From Pseudomonas putida (GTDB taxonomy: Bacteria > Pseudomonadota > Gammaproteobacteria > Pseudomonadales > Pseudomonadaceae): a DNA stretch of 64,000 bases. Shown here piece by piece: positions 18,948 through 28,421 of this stretch. The position numbers were made by a program, and so were the translations under genes. The stretch lies in the NCBI GenBank assembly GCA_041071465.1, contig CP163498.1, forward strand, positions 248,001-312,000, in the 5' to 3' direction. The notes beneath the pieces are model-generated. The model did not search any database and was not told the origin of the DNA. It worked only from the letters and a program-made list of their open reading frames with translations. Numbering within the stretch: position 1 is the stretch's first letter; each line of letters starts with the position of its first letter.

Positions 18948-19559
18948 ATGAGCACCATTCGCGAGCGCAACAAGGAATTGATCCTGCGCGCGGCCAGCGA
19001 GGAATTCGCCGACAAGGGCTTCGCCGCCACCAAGACCAGCGATATCGCGGCCAAGGCCGGCCTGCCCAAGCCGAACGTGTACTACTACTTCAAGTCCAAG
19101 GACAACCTTTACCGCGAGGTCCTGGAAAGCATCATCGCGCCGATCATGCAGGCATCCACGCCGTTCAATGCAGACGGCGACCCGAAGGAAGTGCTGAGTG
19201 CGTACATTCGTTCGAAAATTCGCATTTCGCGTGACCTGCCCCATGCGTCCAAGGTGTTCGCCAGCGAGATCATGCATGGCGCGCCGCACCTGTCAGCAAA
19301 CCAGGTAGAGCAGTTGAACGAGCAGGCCCGGCACAACATCGAGTGCATCCAGCGCTGGATCGACCGCGGGCAGATCGCCCATGTGGATGCGCACCACCTG
19401 ATGTTCAGCATCTGGGCGGCGACCCAGACCTATGCCGACTTCGACTGGCAGATTTCTGCGGTGACCGGCAAGGCCAAGCTGGCCGACAGTGATTATGACG
19501 CGGCGGCCGAAACCATTATCCGCATGGTGCTCAAGGGTTGTGAGCCAGAGGTGGCCTGA
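18948..19559 (+). CDS. TetR-family regulator, RutR-like
   Basis: 203-residue regulator. N-terminal helix-turn-helix: TKTSDIAAKAGLPKPNVYYYF near residues 28-48 (key core GLPKPNVYYYF). The C-terminal ligand domain resembles RutR, the uracil/thymine-sensing repressor of E. coli: SRDLPHASKVFASEIMHGAP near 90, then HHLMFSIWAATQTYADF and WQISAVTGK near 165-180. The ATG at 18948 follows GAGGAAG. Two sites close to the RutR consensus TTGACCA-N2-TGGTCAA lie upstream of the NCS1 permease at 36.45-36.50 kb, which would be a natural target. The ligand and targets are inferred. Confidence 0.88.
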   Translation: MSTIRERNKELILRAASEEFADKGFAATKTSDIAAKAGLPKPNVYYYFKSKDNLYREVLESIIAPIMQASTPFNADGDPKEVLSAYIRSKIRISRDLPHASKVFASEIMHGAPHLSANQVEQLNEQARHNIECIQRWIDRGQIAHVDAHHLMFSIWAATQTYADFDWQISAVTGKAKLADSDYDAAAETIIRMVLKGCEPEVA

Positions 19560-19647
19560 CATGGCCAATGGGGACCGCATTCCACTGGGGTCGCACGCCC
19601 CTGTGGGAGCAACTGTCTTGCTCAGTTTCTGAAAGCTGGCGCGATCC

Positions 19648-19767
19648 CTGTGGGAGCGGCCTTGCGTCGCGAAAGGGCTGCACAGCAGCCCCGGGGTTTC
19701 AGCGTCGATGCAAATAATGCCGGGGCCGCTTCGCGGCCCTTTCGCGACACAAGGCCGCTCCCACAGG
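19648..19767. repeat. REP pair, 'gtgtcgcga' family
   Basis: Two inverted copies of the TGTGGGAGCGGCC/TTGCGTCGCGA element with a GCTGCACAGCAGCCCCGG arm in between; same type as at 1691 and 27302. A further partial copy lies at about 19929-19973. Confidence 0.8.
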
Positions 19768-19780
19768 CCGGTGTTCAGCC

Positions 19781-19857
19781 TCAGCCCAGCGCAGTGTCGA
19801 GAAACATCATCACCGCAAACCCGCCCATCAACCCTGGGTAATGGAGCTGGGTGCAGC
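19781..19857 (-). pseudogene. Possible C-terminal remnant of a ZIP-family metal transporter
   Basis: On the minus strand the short frame LMGGFAVMMFLDTALG followed by a stop resembles the last helix of ZIP-type metal permeases. Nothing upstream continues the gene, so it would be a scar. The similarity rests on about 16 residues and is weak. The rest of 19560-19985 is REP sequence and unassigned DNA. Confidence 0.3.
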
Positions 19858-19985
19858 GCTGGGCATCAAGGTCGAGCCGGCGCTGGAAGCCCTGAAAGTC
19901 GCCGTACACATCTAAAGCCTGGCGCAGTCCTTGTGGGGCCTTGTGTCGCGAATGGGCCGCAAAGCGGCCCCAGCTGACTTGAGCC

Positions 19986-20426
19986 TTACGCCGCTACCCC
20001 GGCATCTGCCCGCAACCCCACCTCCTCGATCGCACTGATCGCACACTGCTCGTCGATATCCGACGTATCGCCGCTGATCCCCACGGCACCCAGCACCTTG
20101 CCGTCCTGATCACGAATCAGCACCCCACCTGGCGCCGGCACCACCGGCCGCTCACCCATCCCGTTCAACGCGGCAAAAAAAGCCGGCCGCTGCTGCGCAT
20201 CCAGCGCCAGCAAGCGCGACCCCTTGCCCAAGGCAATCGCACCCCAGGCTTTGCCAGTGGCCACTTCAGGCCGAATCAGGCTCGCGCCATCCTCACGCTG
20301 CAACGCCAGCAGGTGCCCGCCGGCATCCAGCACCGCAACGGTCAGTGGCGCGGCGTTGATCTTGCGGCCTGCCGCCAGTGCGGCGTTTACCAGGCTGACA
20401 GCGATTTTCAGGTTCAAGACGTTCAT
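19986..20426 (-). CDS. GlcG/HbpS family protein (DUF336)
   Basis: 146-residue small protein of the GlcG/HbpS fold, related to haem-binding HbpS and to the GlcG product found in glycolate operons. It has TVAVLDAGGHLLALQREDGA near residue 28, TGKAWGAIALG near 57 and GGVLIRDQDGKVLGAVGISG near 100, the conserved turns of the family. It starts at 20426 with AGAGGA upstream and is divergent from gcl with two shared TTGTATACAA operators. Members are common next to glyoxylate or glycolate genes, but the biochemical role is not established. Confidence 0.88.
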   Translation of the reverse strand: MNVLNLKIAVSLVNAALAAGRKINAAPLTVAVLDAGGHLLALQREDGASLIRPEVATGKAWGAIALGKGSRLLALDAQQRPAFFAALNGMGERPVVPAPGGVLIRDQDGKVLGAVGISGDTSDIDEQCAISAIEEVGLRADAGVAA

Positions 20427-20508
20427 GGAAAGGTCCTCTTCTTGTTGTGAGAAGCCCTAAGGGCAGTTGAAAACCGATAGAGCAAATAGAACACAACGAG
20501 ATGTATTT

Positions 20509-20518
20509 TTGTATACAA
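20509..20518. promoter_or_regulatory. GntR-type operator TTGTATACAA
   Basis: Perfect palindrome in the divergent region between the GlcG-like gene (83 nt away) and gcl. Confidence 0.6.
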
Positions 20519-20648
20519 TATTTTGAAACGATCGTATGCGATGGCGCAAATAGCCGTTTTCACGGCCGCTTTGACGAAAGCGAGCCCACCCGATGAAAAC
20601 CCATTGACCTGAGCCGCCAGGCGTGAATACACTCTGTCGCAAAGCAAG

Positions 20649-20658
20649 TTGTATACAA
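20649..20658. promoter_or_regulatory. GntR-type operator TTGTATACAA
   Basis: Second perfect palindrome of this region, only 26 nt before the gcl start codon, a position that would block transcription or initiation. Confidence 0.6.
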
Positions 20659-20683
20659 TTACAAAATCGATGAGGCACAAACC

Positions 20684-22459
20684 ATGAGCAAAATGAGAGC
20701 AATCGATGCAGCCGTTCTGGTCATGCGCCGTGAAGGTGTAGATACCGCGTTCGGCATCCCGGGGGCTGCCATCAACCCGTTGTATTCGGCCCTGAAGAAA
20801 GTCGGTGGCATCGATCACGTCCTCGCTCGTCACGTCGAAGGTGCCTCGCACATGGCCGAGGGCTACACCCGCGCCAACCCGGGCAACATCGGTGTGTGCA
20901 TCGGCACTTCCGGCCCTGCCGGCACCGACATGGTCACCGGCCTGTACAGCGCCTCGGCCGACTCCATCCCGATTCTGTGCATCACTGGCCAGGCGCCACG
21001 TGCCCGCCTGCACAAGGAAGACTTCCAGGCTGTCGACATCACCAACATCGTCAAGCCAGTGACCAAGTGGGCGACCACCGTTCTGGAGCCAGGCCAGGTG
21101 CCTTACGCCTTCCAGAAGGCCTTCTATGAAATGCGTACCGGCCGCCCAGGCCCGGTGCTGATCGACCTGCCGTTCGACGTGCAGATGGCCGAAATCGAAT
21201 TCGACATCGATGCCTACGAACCACTGGCAGTCAACAAGCCATCCGCCACCCGCGTACAGGCCGAGAAAGCCCTGGCCCTGCTCAATGACGCCGAGCGCCC
21301 ACTGCTGGTAGCCGGTGGCGGCATCATCAACGCCGACGCCAGCGACAAGCTGGTCGAATTCGCCGAACTGACCGGCGTACCCGTGATCCCGACCCTGATG
21401 GGCTGGGGCACCATCCCGGACGACCACGCCCAGATGGTCGGCATGGTTGGCCTGCAGACCTCGCACCGCTATGGCAACGCAACCCTGCTGAAGTCCGACC
21501 TGGTATTCGGTATCGGTAACCGCTGGGCCAACCGCCACACCGGTTCCGTCGATGTCTACACCGAAGGCCGCAAGTTCGTGCATGTCGATATCGAACCGAC
21601 CCAGATCGGCCGCGTGTTCACCCCGGACCTGGGCATCGTTTCCGATGCTGGCAAGGCACTGGACGTGTTCCTGGAAGTGGCCCGCGAGTGGAAAGCGGCC
21701 GGCAAGCTCAAGTGCCGCAAGGCCTGGCTGGAAGAGTGCCAGGAGCGCAAGTCGAGCCTGCAGCGCAAGACCCACTTCGACAACGTGCCGGTCAAGCCGC
21801 AGCGCGTCTACGAAGAAATGAACCAGGTATTCGGCAAGGACACCTGCTACGTCAGCACCATCGGCCTGTCGCAGATTGCCGGCGCGCAGTTCCTGCATGT
21901 GTACAAGCCTCGCCACTGGATCAACTGCGGCCAGGCCGGCCCGCTGGGCTGGACCATCCCTGCTGCGCTGGGCGTGGTCAAAGCCGATCCGAAGCGCAAG
22001 GTTGTGGCGCTGTCCGGTGACTACGACTTCCAGTTCATGATCGAAGAACTGGCGGTGGGTGCACAGTTCAACCTGCCGTACGTGCACGTGCTGGTCAACA
22101 ACGCCTACCTGGGCCTGATCCGCCAGGCGCAGCGTGGCTTCGACATGGATTACTGTGTACAACTGGCGTTCGAGAACATCAACTCGACCGACGCTGCCAC
22201 CTACGGTGTCGACCACGTCGCCGTGGTCGAAGGCCTGGGTTGCAAGGCCATCCGTGTGTTCGAGCCAGCAGAAATCGCCCCTGCCCTGATCAAGGCACAG
22301 AAGATGGCCGAAGAGTTCCGCGTGCCGGTGGTGGTTGAAGTGATTCTCGAGCGTGTGACCAACATTTCCATGGGCACCGAGATCAACGCGGTCAACGAGT
22401 TCGAAGACCTGGCCCTGGTCGGCAACGACGCGCCAACCGCCATCTCGCTGCTGGACTGA
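20684..22459 (+). CDS. gcl: Glyoxylate carboligase (tartronate-semialdehyde synthase)
   Basis: Thiamine-diphosphate enzyme that joins two glyoxylate molecules to tartronate semialdehyde with loss of CO2. The 591-residue product has the usual three domains. The cofactor-activating glutamate of other ThDP enzymes is replaced by Val51 ([14 protein letters not shown]), the diagnostic feature of Gcl. The ThDP/Mg site is visible as [13 protein letters not shown] near 445 and [10 protein letters not shown] near 470. First gene of a run gcl-hyi-glxR-ttuD-pyk; it connects AllA-produced glyoxylate to central metabolism. Tandem TTGTATACAA boxes upstream point to the same regulator as the urate genes. 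Confidence 0.97.
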   Translation: MSKMRAIDAAVLVMRREGVDTAFGIPGAAINPLYSALKKVGGIDHVLARHVEGASHMAEGYTRANPGNIGVCIGTSGPAGTDMVTGLYSASADSIPILCITGQAPRARLHKEDFQAVDITNIVKPVTKWATTVLEPGQVPYAFQKAFYEMRTGRPGPVLIDLPFDVQMAEIEFDIDAYEPLAVNKPSATRVQAEKALALLNDAERPLLVAGGGIINADASDKLVEFAELTGVPVIPTLMGWGTIPDDHAQMVGMVGLQTSHRYGNATLLKSDLVFGIGNRWANRHTGSVDVYTEGRKFVHVDIEPTQIGRVFTPDLGIVSDAGKALDVFLEVAREWKAAGKLKCRKAWLEECQERKSSLQRKTHFDNVPVKPQRVYEEMNQVFGKDTCYVSTIGLSQIAGAQFLHVYKPRHWINCGQAGPLGWTIPAALGVVKADPKRKVVALSGDYDFQFMIEELAVGAQFNLPYVHVLVNNAYLGLIRQAQRGFDMDYCVQLAFENINSTDAATYGVDHVAVVEGLGCKAIRVFEPAEIAPALIKAQKMAEEFRVPVVVEVILERVTNISMGTEINAVNEFEDLALVGNDAPTAISLLD

Positions 22460-22513
22460 TCGCCTGACGCCCCCAGGCACGCTCTGGGGGCCTTCATCGC
22501 AAGGAGACAACTC

Positions 22514-23296
22514 ATGCCTCGCTTCGCTGCCAACCTGTCCATGCTGTTCACCGAACAGGACTTCCTGGCCCGCTTCAAGGCTGCCGCCGATGCTGGTTTC
22601 AGCGGCGTCGAATACCTGTTCCCCTATGACTTCAGCGCAGCTGAAATCAAGCAGCAGCTGGAGGCCAACGGCCTGACCCAGGTGCTGTTCAACCTGCCGG
22701 CCGGCGACTGGGCCAAAGGTGAGCGCGGTATCACCTGCCACCCTGACCGCGTCGAGGAATTCCGCGCGGGTGTCGACAAGGCCATCGAATACGCCAAGGT
22801 GCTGGGCAACACCCAGGTCAACGCCCTGGCCGGCATCCGCCCACAAGGCCCGGACTGCGCTACCGTGCGCAAGACCTTCGTCGAGAACCTGCGCTACGCC
22901 GCTGACAAGCTCAAGGGCGCCGGTATTCGCCTGGTCATGGAAATGATCAACACCCGCGACATCCCAGGCTTCTACCTGAACACCACCCAGCAGGCCCTGG
23001 AAATCCAGGCCGAGGTGGGCAGCGACAACCTGTTCCTGCAATACGACATCTACCACATGCAGATCATGGAAGGTGACCTGGCTCGCACCATGGAAGCCAA
23101 CCTGAAACTGATCAACCACATCCAGCTGGCCGACAACCCCGGCCGCAATGAACCAGGCACCGGCGAGATCAACTACCGCTTCCTGTTCGAACACCTGGAC
23201 CGCATTGGCTACCAGGGCTGGGTGGGCGCGGAGTACAAGCCCAAGACTACTACCGAAGCAGGCCTGGGCTGGCTGAAAACCCACAACGCAATCTAA
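22514..23296 (+). CDS. hyi: Hydroxypyruvate isomerase
   Basis: Interconverts tartronate semialdehyde and hydroxypyruvate. 260-residue TIM barrel of the AP-endonuclease-2 superfamily: PRFAANLSMLFTE at the start, FNLPAGDWAKGERG near 67, and metal/catalytic segments LVMEMINTRDIPG near 139 and QYDIYHMQIMEGD near 176, HIQLADNPGRNEPGTGEINY near 202 (catalytic glutamates in MEM and GTGEI). AAGGAG precedes the ATG, 54 nt after gcl. A REP pair separates it from glxR. Confidence 0.95.
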   Translation: MPRFAANLSMLFTEQDFLARFKAAADAGFSGVEYLFPYDFSAAEIKQQLEANGLTQVLFNLPAGDWAKGERGITCHPDRVEEFRAGVDKAIEYAKVLGNTQVNALAGIRPQGPDCATVRKTFVENLRYAADKLKGAGIRLVMEMINTRDIPGFYLNTTQQALEIQAEVGSDNLFLQYDIYHMQIMEGDLARTMEANLKLINHIQLADNPGRNEPGTGEINYRFLFEHLDRIGYQGWVGAEYKPKTTTEAGLGWLKTHNAI

Positions 23297-23328
23297 GGCT
23301 GATCGAGGTCCTGTGACACATGCCTGAC

Positions 23329-23402
23329 CCTGTAGGAGCGGGTTCACCCGCGAATGCGACGTTGGCTTCACTGCCGCTTTCGCGGGTAAGCCCGCTCCCA
23401 CA
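23329..23402. repeat. REP pair
   Basis: Forward and inverted REP copies flanking GCGACGTTGGCTTCACTG, inside the gcl operon between hyi and glxR; may tune mRNA stability of the two halves. Confidence 0.8.
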
Positions 23403-23476
23403 GAATTCTGTGTCCAACAACGGGCCTGTGCAGCCTGCTCCATCGAGATTCAACAAATACAACGAGGTAATCTCTC

Positions 23477-24370
23477 ATGGCTAAAATCGGTTTCATCGGC
23501 ACCGGCATCATGGGCAAGCCCATGGCCCAGAACCTGCAAAAAGCAGGTCACAGCATCTTCGTTTCCACCCACCACGACGCCGCGCCAGCCGACCTGATCG
23601 CCGCCGGTGCCGTGGCCCTGGCCAACCCGAAAGAAGTTGCCCAGGAAGCCGAATTCATCATCGTCATGGTTCCCGACACCCCGCAGGTCGAAAGCGTCCT
23701 GTTCGGTGAAAACGGCGTGGCCGAAGGTGTTGGCCCGAACAAGGTGGTGATCGACATGAGCTCGATCTCCCCTACCGCTACCAAAGCCTTCGCCGAAAAA
23801 ATCAAGGCTACCGGTGCCGCCTACCTGGACGCCCCAGTGTCCGGTGGTGAAGTCGGCGCCAAGGCCGCGACCCTGAGCATCATGGTCGGTGGCTGCCCGA
23901 ACGCCTTCGAGCGCACCCTGCCGCTGTTCGAAGCCATGGGCAAGAACATTACCCGGGTCGGTGGCAACGGTGACGGCCAGACCGCCAAGGTCGCCAACCA
24001 GATCATTGTCGCCCTGAACATCCAGGCCGTGGCCGAAGCCCTGCTGTTCGCCGCCAAGAACGGCGCCGACCCTGCCAAGGTGCGTGAAGCACTGATGGGC
24101 GGCTTTGCTTCGTCGAAAATCCTCGAAGTGCACGCCGAGCGCATGATCAAGGGCACCTTCGACCCAGGCTTCCGCATCAACCTGCACCAGAAGGACCTGA
24201 ACCTGGCCCTGCAAGGCGCCAAGGAACTGGGCATCAACCTGCCCAACACCTCCAATGCCCAGCAAGTGTTCAACACCTGCCAGGCACTGGGTGGCGGCAA
24301 CTGGGACCACTCGGCGCTGATCAAAGGCCTGGAGCACATGGCCAACTTCTCGATCCGCGACGACAAATAA
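23477..24370 (+). CDS. glxR: Tartronate semialdehyde reductase
   Basis: NADH-dependent reduction of tartronate semialdehyde to D-glycerate. The 297-residue protein of the 3-hydroxyisobutyrate dehydrogenase family begins with the Rossmann loop GFIGTGIMGKPMAQNL, followed by YLDAPVSGGEVGAK near residue 117 (substrate site) and GQTAKVANQI near 168 with the catalytic lysine. It sits between hyi and ttuD, separated by REP pairs on both sides, but all genes point the same way and the enzymes are consecutive. Confidence 0.95.
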   Translation: MAKIGFIGTGIMGKPMAQNLQKAGHSIFVSTHHDAAPADLIAAGAVALANPKEVAQEAEFIIVMVPDTPQVESVLFGENGVAEGVGPNKVVIDMSSISPTATKAFAEKIKATGAAYLDAPVSGGEVGAKAATLSIMVGGCPNAFERTLPLFEAMGKNITRVGGNGDGQTAKVANQIIVALNIQAVAEALLFAAKNGADPAKVREALMGGFASSKILEVHAERMIKGTFDPGFRINLHQKDLNLALQGAKELGINLPNTSNAQQVFNTCQALGGGNWDHSALIKGLEHMANFSIRDDK

Positions 24371-24390
24371 GTCGTTTTTAGCCTTCACTG

Positions 24391-24479
24391 GCCTCTTCGC
24401 GGGTAAACCCGCTCCTACCAAAGACCGCACAATCGCTCAGAGCTGTGCATGTAGGAGCGGGGCTTGTCCGCGAAGAAGC
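24391..24479. repeat. REP pair
   Basis: Inverted and forward REP copies (CTCTTCGCGGGTAAACCCGC and GTAGGAGCGGGGCTTGTCCG) between glxR and ttuD. Confidence 0.8.
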
Positions 24480-24610
24480 CAACGCCGTTGAACCTGCGAC
24501 CACAGGCCCAATGGTGGCATCGAGCAACACCCGCCCCTGGTTCGGCCTGCACGGAGGCAGTTCCAGGGGCGTTTTTGATTCTGCAGAACAACAATAATTG
24601 GGAGCCTGCC

Positions 24611-25885
24611 ATGTCGGTCGATCCGCAAAAACTTCTCCGCGAACTGTTCGACACAGCCATCGCCGCCGCCCACCCCCGTCAAGTCCTCGAACCCTACCTG
24701 CCCGCCGATCGCAGCGGCCGGGTTATCGTCATCGGCGCCGGCAAGGCCGCAGCTGCCATGGCCGAAGTGGTCGAGAAAAGCTGGCAGGGCGAAGTCTCCG
24801 GCCTGGTCGTGACCCGTTACGGCCACGGCGCCAACTGCCAGAAGATCGAGGTGGTCGAAGCCGCCCACCCGGTCCCGGACGCTGCCGGCCTGGCTGTGGC
24901 CAAGCGCGTGCTGGAACTGGTCAGCAACCTCAACGAAGAAGACCGCGTCATCTTCCTGCTGTCTGGCGGTGGCTCGGCGCTGCTGGCCCTGCCTGCCGAA
25001 GGCCTGACCCTGGCCGACAAGCAGCAGATCAACAAGGCACTGCTGAAATCCGGCGCCACCATCGGCGAGATGAACTGTGTGCGCAAGCACCTCTCGGCGA
25101 TCAAGGGCGGGCGCCTGGCCAAGGCCTGCTGGCCGGCCACGGTCTACACCTATGCCATTTCCGATGTACCGGGCGACCTCGCCACGGTCATCGCTTCCGG
25201 CCCCACCGTGGCCGACCCGAGCACCTCGGCCGACGCCCTGGCCATCCTCAAACGCTACAACATCGAAGCGCCCAAAGCGGTCATCGACTGGCTGAACAAC
25301 CCGGCCTCGGAAACCGTCAAGGCCGATGATCCGGCCCTGGCCCGCAGCCACTTCCAGTTGATCGCCAAACCCCAGCAGTCGCTCGAGGCCGCCGCGGTCA
25401 AAGCCCGTCAGGCCGGTTTCAGCCCGCTGATCCTCGGCGACCTGGAAGGTGAATCGCGCGAAGTGGCCAAGGTGCATGCCGGTATCGCCCGGCAAATCGT
25501 TCAGCACGGCCAGCCGCTCAAAGCGCCCTGCGTGATCCTGTCGGGTGGCGAAACCACCGTGACCGTGCGCGGCAATGGCCGTGGCGGGCGCAACGCCGAG
25601 TTCCTGCTCAGCCTCACCGAAAGCCTGAAAGGCCTGCCGGGCGTGTACGCCCTGGCCGGTGACACCGACGGCATCGATGGCTCGGAAGAAAACGCCGGCG
25701 CCTTCATGACCCCGGCCAGCTACGCCAGCGCCGAAGCCTTGGGCCTGTCGGCCAGCGACGAGCTGGACAACAACAACGGCTACGGCTACTTCGCCGCGCT
25801 GGAGGCGCTGATCGTCACCGAACCGACCCGCACCAACGTCAACGACTTCCGCGCCATCCTGATCCTCGAGACTGCCCAATCATGA
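24611..25885 (+). CDS. ttuD: Glycerate 2-kinase / hydroxypyruvate reductase family protein (MOFRL)
   Basis: 424-residue MOFRL-family enzyme, annotated in many pseudomonads as TtuD hydroxypyruvate reductase, while biochemical work on the family shows ATP-dependent glycerate 2-kinase activity. Visible: VIGAGKAAAAMAEVVE near 40, LLSGGGSALLALP near 118, ILSGGETTVTVRGNG near 306 and AGDTDGIDGSEENAG near 345. In this operon a kinase giving 2-phosphoglycerate fits best, because pyruvate kinase follows directly. The ATG at 24611 is chosen over a frame that runs back into the REP. It overlaps pyk by four bases (ATGA). Confidence 0.92.
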   Translation: MSVDPQKLLRELFDTAIAAAHPRQVLEPYLPADRSGRVIVIGAGKAAAAMAEVVEKSWQGEVSGLVVTRYGHGANCQKIEVVEAAHPVPDAAGLAVAKRVLELVSNLNEEDRVIFLLSGGGSALLALPAEGLTLADKQQINKALLKSGATIGEMNCVRKHLSAIKGGRLAKACWPATVYTYAISDVPGDLATVIASGPTVADPSTSADALAILKRYNIEAPKAVIDWLNNPASETVKADDPALARSHFQLIAKPQQSLEAAAVKARQAGFSPLILGDLEGESREVAKVHAGIARQIVQHGQPLKAPCVILSGGETTVTVRGNGRGGRNAEFLLSLTESLKGLPGVYALAGDTDGIDGSEENAGAFMTPASYASAEALGLSASDELDNNNGYGYFAALEALIVTEPTRTNVNDFRAILILETAQS

Positions 25886-27297
25886 CGCCTGATAAAAAAG
25901 TTAAGATCCTCGCCACCCTTGGCCCTGCGATAAACGGCATCGACGATATCCGCCAGCTGGTCGAAGCCGGGGTGAACATCTTTCGCCTCAACTTCAGCCA
26001 TGGCGAGCATGCCGACCACGCCCTGCGCTACCAGTGGATCCGCGAAGTCGAGCAGCAACTGAACTACCCGCTGGGCATCCTCATGGACCTGCAAGGGCCG
26101 AAGCTGCGCGTTGGCCGCTTCGCCGAAGGCAAAGTGCAGTTGCAACGCGGGCAGGCCCTGCGCCTGGACCTGGACAAAACCCCGGGCGACAGCCGCCGGG
26201 TCAACCTGCCGCACCCCGAAATCATCGCCGCCCTCGAGCCCGGCATGGACCTGCTGCTGGACGACGGCAAACTGCGCCTGCGCGTGACCGCCAAGCACAG
26301 CGACGCGATTGACACCGAGGTGCTGAACGGTGGCGAGCTTTCCGACCGTAAGGGCGTCAACGTACCGCAAGCGGTGCTCGACCTCTCCCCGCTCACCGAA
26401 AAAGACCGCCGCGACCTGGCCTTTGGCCTGGAGCTGGGTGTGGACTGGGTCGCCCTGTCGTTCGTGCAGCGCCCTGAGGACATCGTCGAAGCGCGCCAGC
26501 TGATTGGCGACCGCGCCTACCTGATGGCCAAGATCGAGAAACCATCGGCCGTCGAGCAACTGCAAGCCATCGCCGAGCTGGCAGACGCGATCATGGTGGC
26601 CCGTGGTGACCTGGGCGTGGAAGTACCGGCCGAGAGCGTGCCGCAGATCCAGAAGCGCATCATCGGCACCTGCCGCCAGCTGGGCAAACCCGTGGTGGTG
26701 GCCACGCAGATGCTCGAGTCGATGCGTTTCTCGCCAGCGCCAACCCGTGCCGAAGTCACCGACGTGGCCAACGCGGTGGCCGAAGGTGCCGATGCAGTGA
26801 TGCTGTCGGCCGAAACCGCCTCGGGTGATTACCCGCTGGAAGCCGTGCAGATGATGAGCAAGATCATCCGCCAGGTTGAGAACGGCCCGGACTACCAGGC
26901 CCAGCTCGACGTCGGCCGGCCAAAGGCCGAGGCCACCGTGTCGGACGCCATCAGCTGCGCGATCCGCCGCATCAGCGGCATCCTGCCAGTGGCGGTGCTG
27001 GTCAACTACAGCGAGTCGGGTGCCTCGACCCTGCGCGCGGCACGCGAGCGGCCACGGGCACCGATCCTCAACCTGACGCCGAACCTGAACACCGCACGCC
27101 GCCTCAGCGTGGCTTGGGGTGTGCATTCGGTGGTCAACGACCGCCTGCGTCAGGTGGACGAGGTGGTTTCCACTGCCCTGGAGATTGCCCAGGCGCAAGG
27201 CATGGCCAACCGTGGCGACACGCTGCTGATCACCGCTGGCGTGCCTTTCGGCAAGCCGGGTACGACTAACACGCTGCGGATCGAGACTTTGATCTGA
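25882..27297 (+). CDS. pyk: Pyruvate kinase
   Basis: Last step to pyruvate with ATP formation. 471 residues with all landmarks: FRLNFSHGEH near 32, MDLQGPKLRVG near 70, the active-site segment MAKIEKPSAVEQL near 214 (catalytic Lys), MVARGDLGVEVP near 239 and ATQMLESM with AEVTDVANAV near 280-300. Starts inside the ttuD stop (ATGA), so the two are coupled. This is probably a pathway-dedicated isozyme, corresponding to the pykF annotation of P. putida; the housekeeping enzyme would be elsewhere. Confidence 0.96.
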   Translation: MTPDKKVKILATLGPAINGIDDIRQLVEAGVNIFRLNFSHGEHADHALRYQWIREVEQQLNYPLGILMDLQGPKLRVGRFAEGKVQLQRGQALRLDLDKTPGDSRRVNLPHPEIIAALEPGMDLLLDDGKLRLRVTAKHSDAIDTEVLNGGELSDRKGVNVPQAVLDLSPLTEKDRRDLAFGLELGVDWVALSFVQRPEDIVEARQLIGDRAYLMAKIEKPSAVEQLQAIAELADAIMVARGDLGVEVPAESVPQIQKRIIGTCRQLGKPVVVATQMLESMRFSPAPTRAEVTDVANAVAEGADAVMLSAETASGDYPLEAVQMMSKIIRQVENGPDYQAQLDVGRPKAEATVSDAISCAIRRISGILPVAVLVNYSESGASTLRAARERPRAPILNLTPNLNTARRLSVAWGVHSVVNDRLRQVDEVVSTALEIAQAQGMANRGDTLLITAGVPFGKPGTTNTLRIETLI

Positions 27298-27301
27298 GAT
27301 T

Positions 27302-27410
27302 GCCGGGGGCGCGTTGCGCCCCTTTCGCGACACAAGGCCGCTCCCACAGGGCCACGCTGGCACAAGGGAATGCAATCCCTGTGGGAGCGGCCTTGTGTCG
27401 CGATTGGAGG
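27302..27410. repeat. REP pair, 'gtgtcgcga' family
   Basis: Inverted (TCGCGACACAAGGCCGCTCC) and forward copies around GGGCCACGCTGGCACAAGG after pyk; may act as the operon end. Confidence 0.8.
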
Positions 27411-27503
27411 GCAAAGCCCTCCCCGAATACCGCTCTACCCGACCGCGGAAAACCGAGGCCCAAAGAGGCCCACCGCTCCCCCATCAACCTCACTGACTGC
27501 CCC

Positions 27504-28376
27504 ATGTACACCAAAAATTTCGTCAACCCGTGCCCCGACTGGGCCACGGCGTTACTCAACGGCTTCAGCCAGGTGCTGCTGCTGCGCAACCCCCTGTGCG
27601 GCCTGTGCTGCCTGCTGGCCATCTTGCTGACCGCACCCAACCTGGTCGGCGGCGCGCTGCTTGGCGCCCTGGCCGGCCTGCTCACCGCCCAGGCACGCGG
27701 CTATGACCGTGCCGATCGCCAGGCCGGGCTTTACTGCTACAACGGCGTACTGATCGGCATTCTGATCAGCGCCGTACTGCCCTGGTCGGCCATCCTTCCA
27801 CCACTGATCATCGCCGCCGGCGGCCTGTCCAGCATCATCACCCACCAGTGGCGCAAGCGAGGCGGCAAGTTGCTGGTCGCCTATACCGCGCCATTCGTGC
27901 TGCTGGGCTGGGGCACACTGCTAGTCGTCAGCCCCTCGCCCAGCGGCTTCGTCGAAGCTGACCCGCTGTACGCGTTGGCCCGCGGCGTGGGCCAGATCTT
28001 CCTGCTCGACCAGCCCTTGGCCGGGTTGCTGATCATCGTCGGCATGTTCATCGCCAATCCCTATGCGGCGCTGTGGGCGGTGATCGGCTCGGCCATTGGC
28101 GGCGGGGTGGCGTTGCTCGCCGACCAGGCACAGGGAGCGTGGCTGGGTTTGTATGGCTTCAATGGCGCACTGGCGGCACTGGCCTTCAGCAGGCAAGGTG
28201 AAAAACCTTGGGTAACGCTGCTGGCGATAGCGTTGGCCCTGCTGTTGCAACCGCTGTTCAAGCTGCTGCCAGTGCCTGGCCTGACCGCCCCCTTCGTTGC
28301 CGCCTGCTGGCTGATGCACTTGGGCAGTCACCTGGCGCAACCCAGGCAGCGCAACGCCAGCCGCTTGCACGGCTGA
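27504..28376 (+). CDS. Urea transporter (UT family)
   Basis: 290-residue inner-membrane channel-like protein of the urea transporter family. It has the pseudo-twofold pattern: PCPDWATALLNGFSQVLLL... and LCGLCCLLAIL at the start, YNGVLIGILISA near residue 75 and the repeat GLYGFNGALAALAFS near 215 (NG motifs line the pore). The ATG at 27504 is used; there is only a weak ribosome-binding site. Urea is released by AllA in the urate pathway, so a urea channel is a sensible partner, either for export of the product or for uptake as nitrogen source. Confidence 0.88.
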   Translation: MYTKNFVNPCPDWATALLNGFSQVLLLRNPLCGLCCLLAILLTAPNLVGGALLGALAGLLTAQARGYDRADRQAGLYCYNGVLIGILISAVLPWSAILPPLIIAAGGLSSIITHQWRKRGGKLLVAYTAPFVLLGWGTLLVVSPSPSGFVEADPLYALARGVGQIFLLDQPLAGLLIIVGMFIANPYAALWAVIGSAIGGGVALLADQAQGAWLGLYGFNGALAALAFSRQGEKPWVTLLAIALALLLQPLFKLLPVPGLTAPFVAACWLMHLGSHLAQPRQRNASRLHG

Positions 28377-28421
28377 TACGCAACCCCTAGGCTCAGCCCA
28401 TCGCTTTTGTGGAACGAGCCA

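Noticed and set aside
22153..22162. CTGTGTACAA, a nine-of-ten match to the GntR-type palindrome
   Set aside because: It lies inside the gcl coding sequence without a partner site and encodes conserved residues; likely chance.
20423..23443. Very long open frame (about 1000 codons) on the minus strand opposite gcl and hyi
   Set aside because: It is antisense to two firmly identified genes and has no ribosome-binding site or family motif; long antisense frames are expected in high-GC Pseudomonas DNA.
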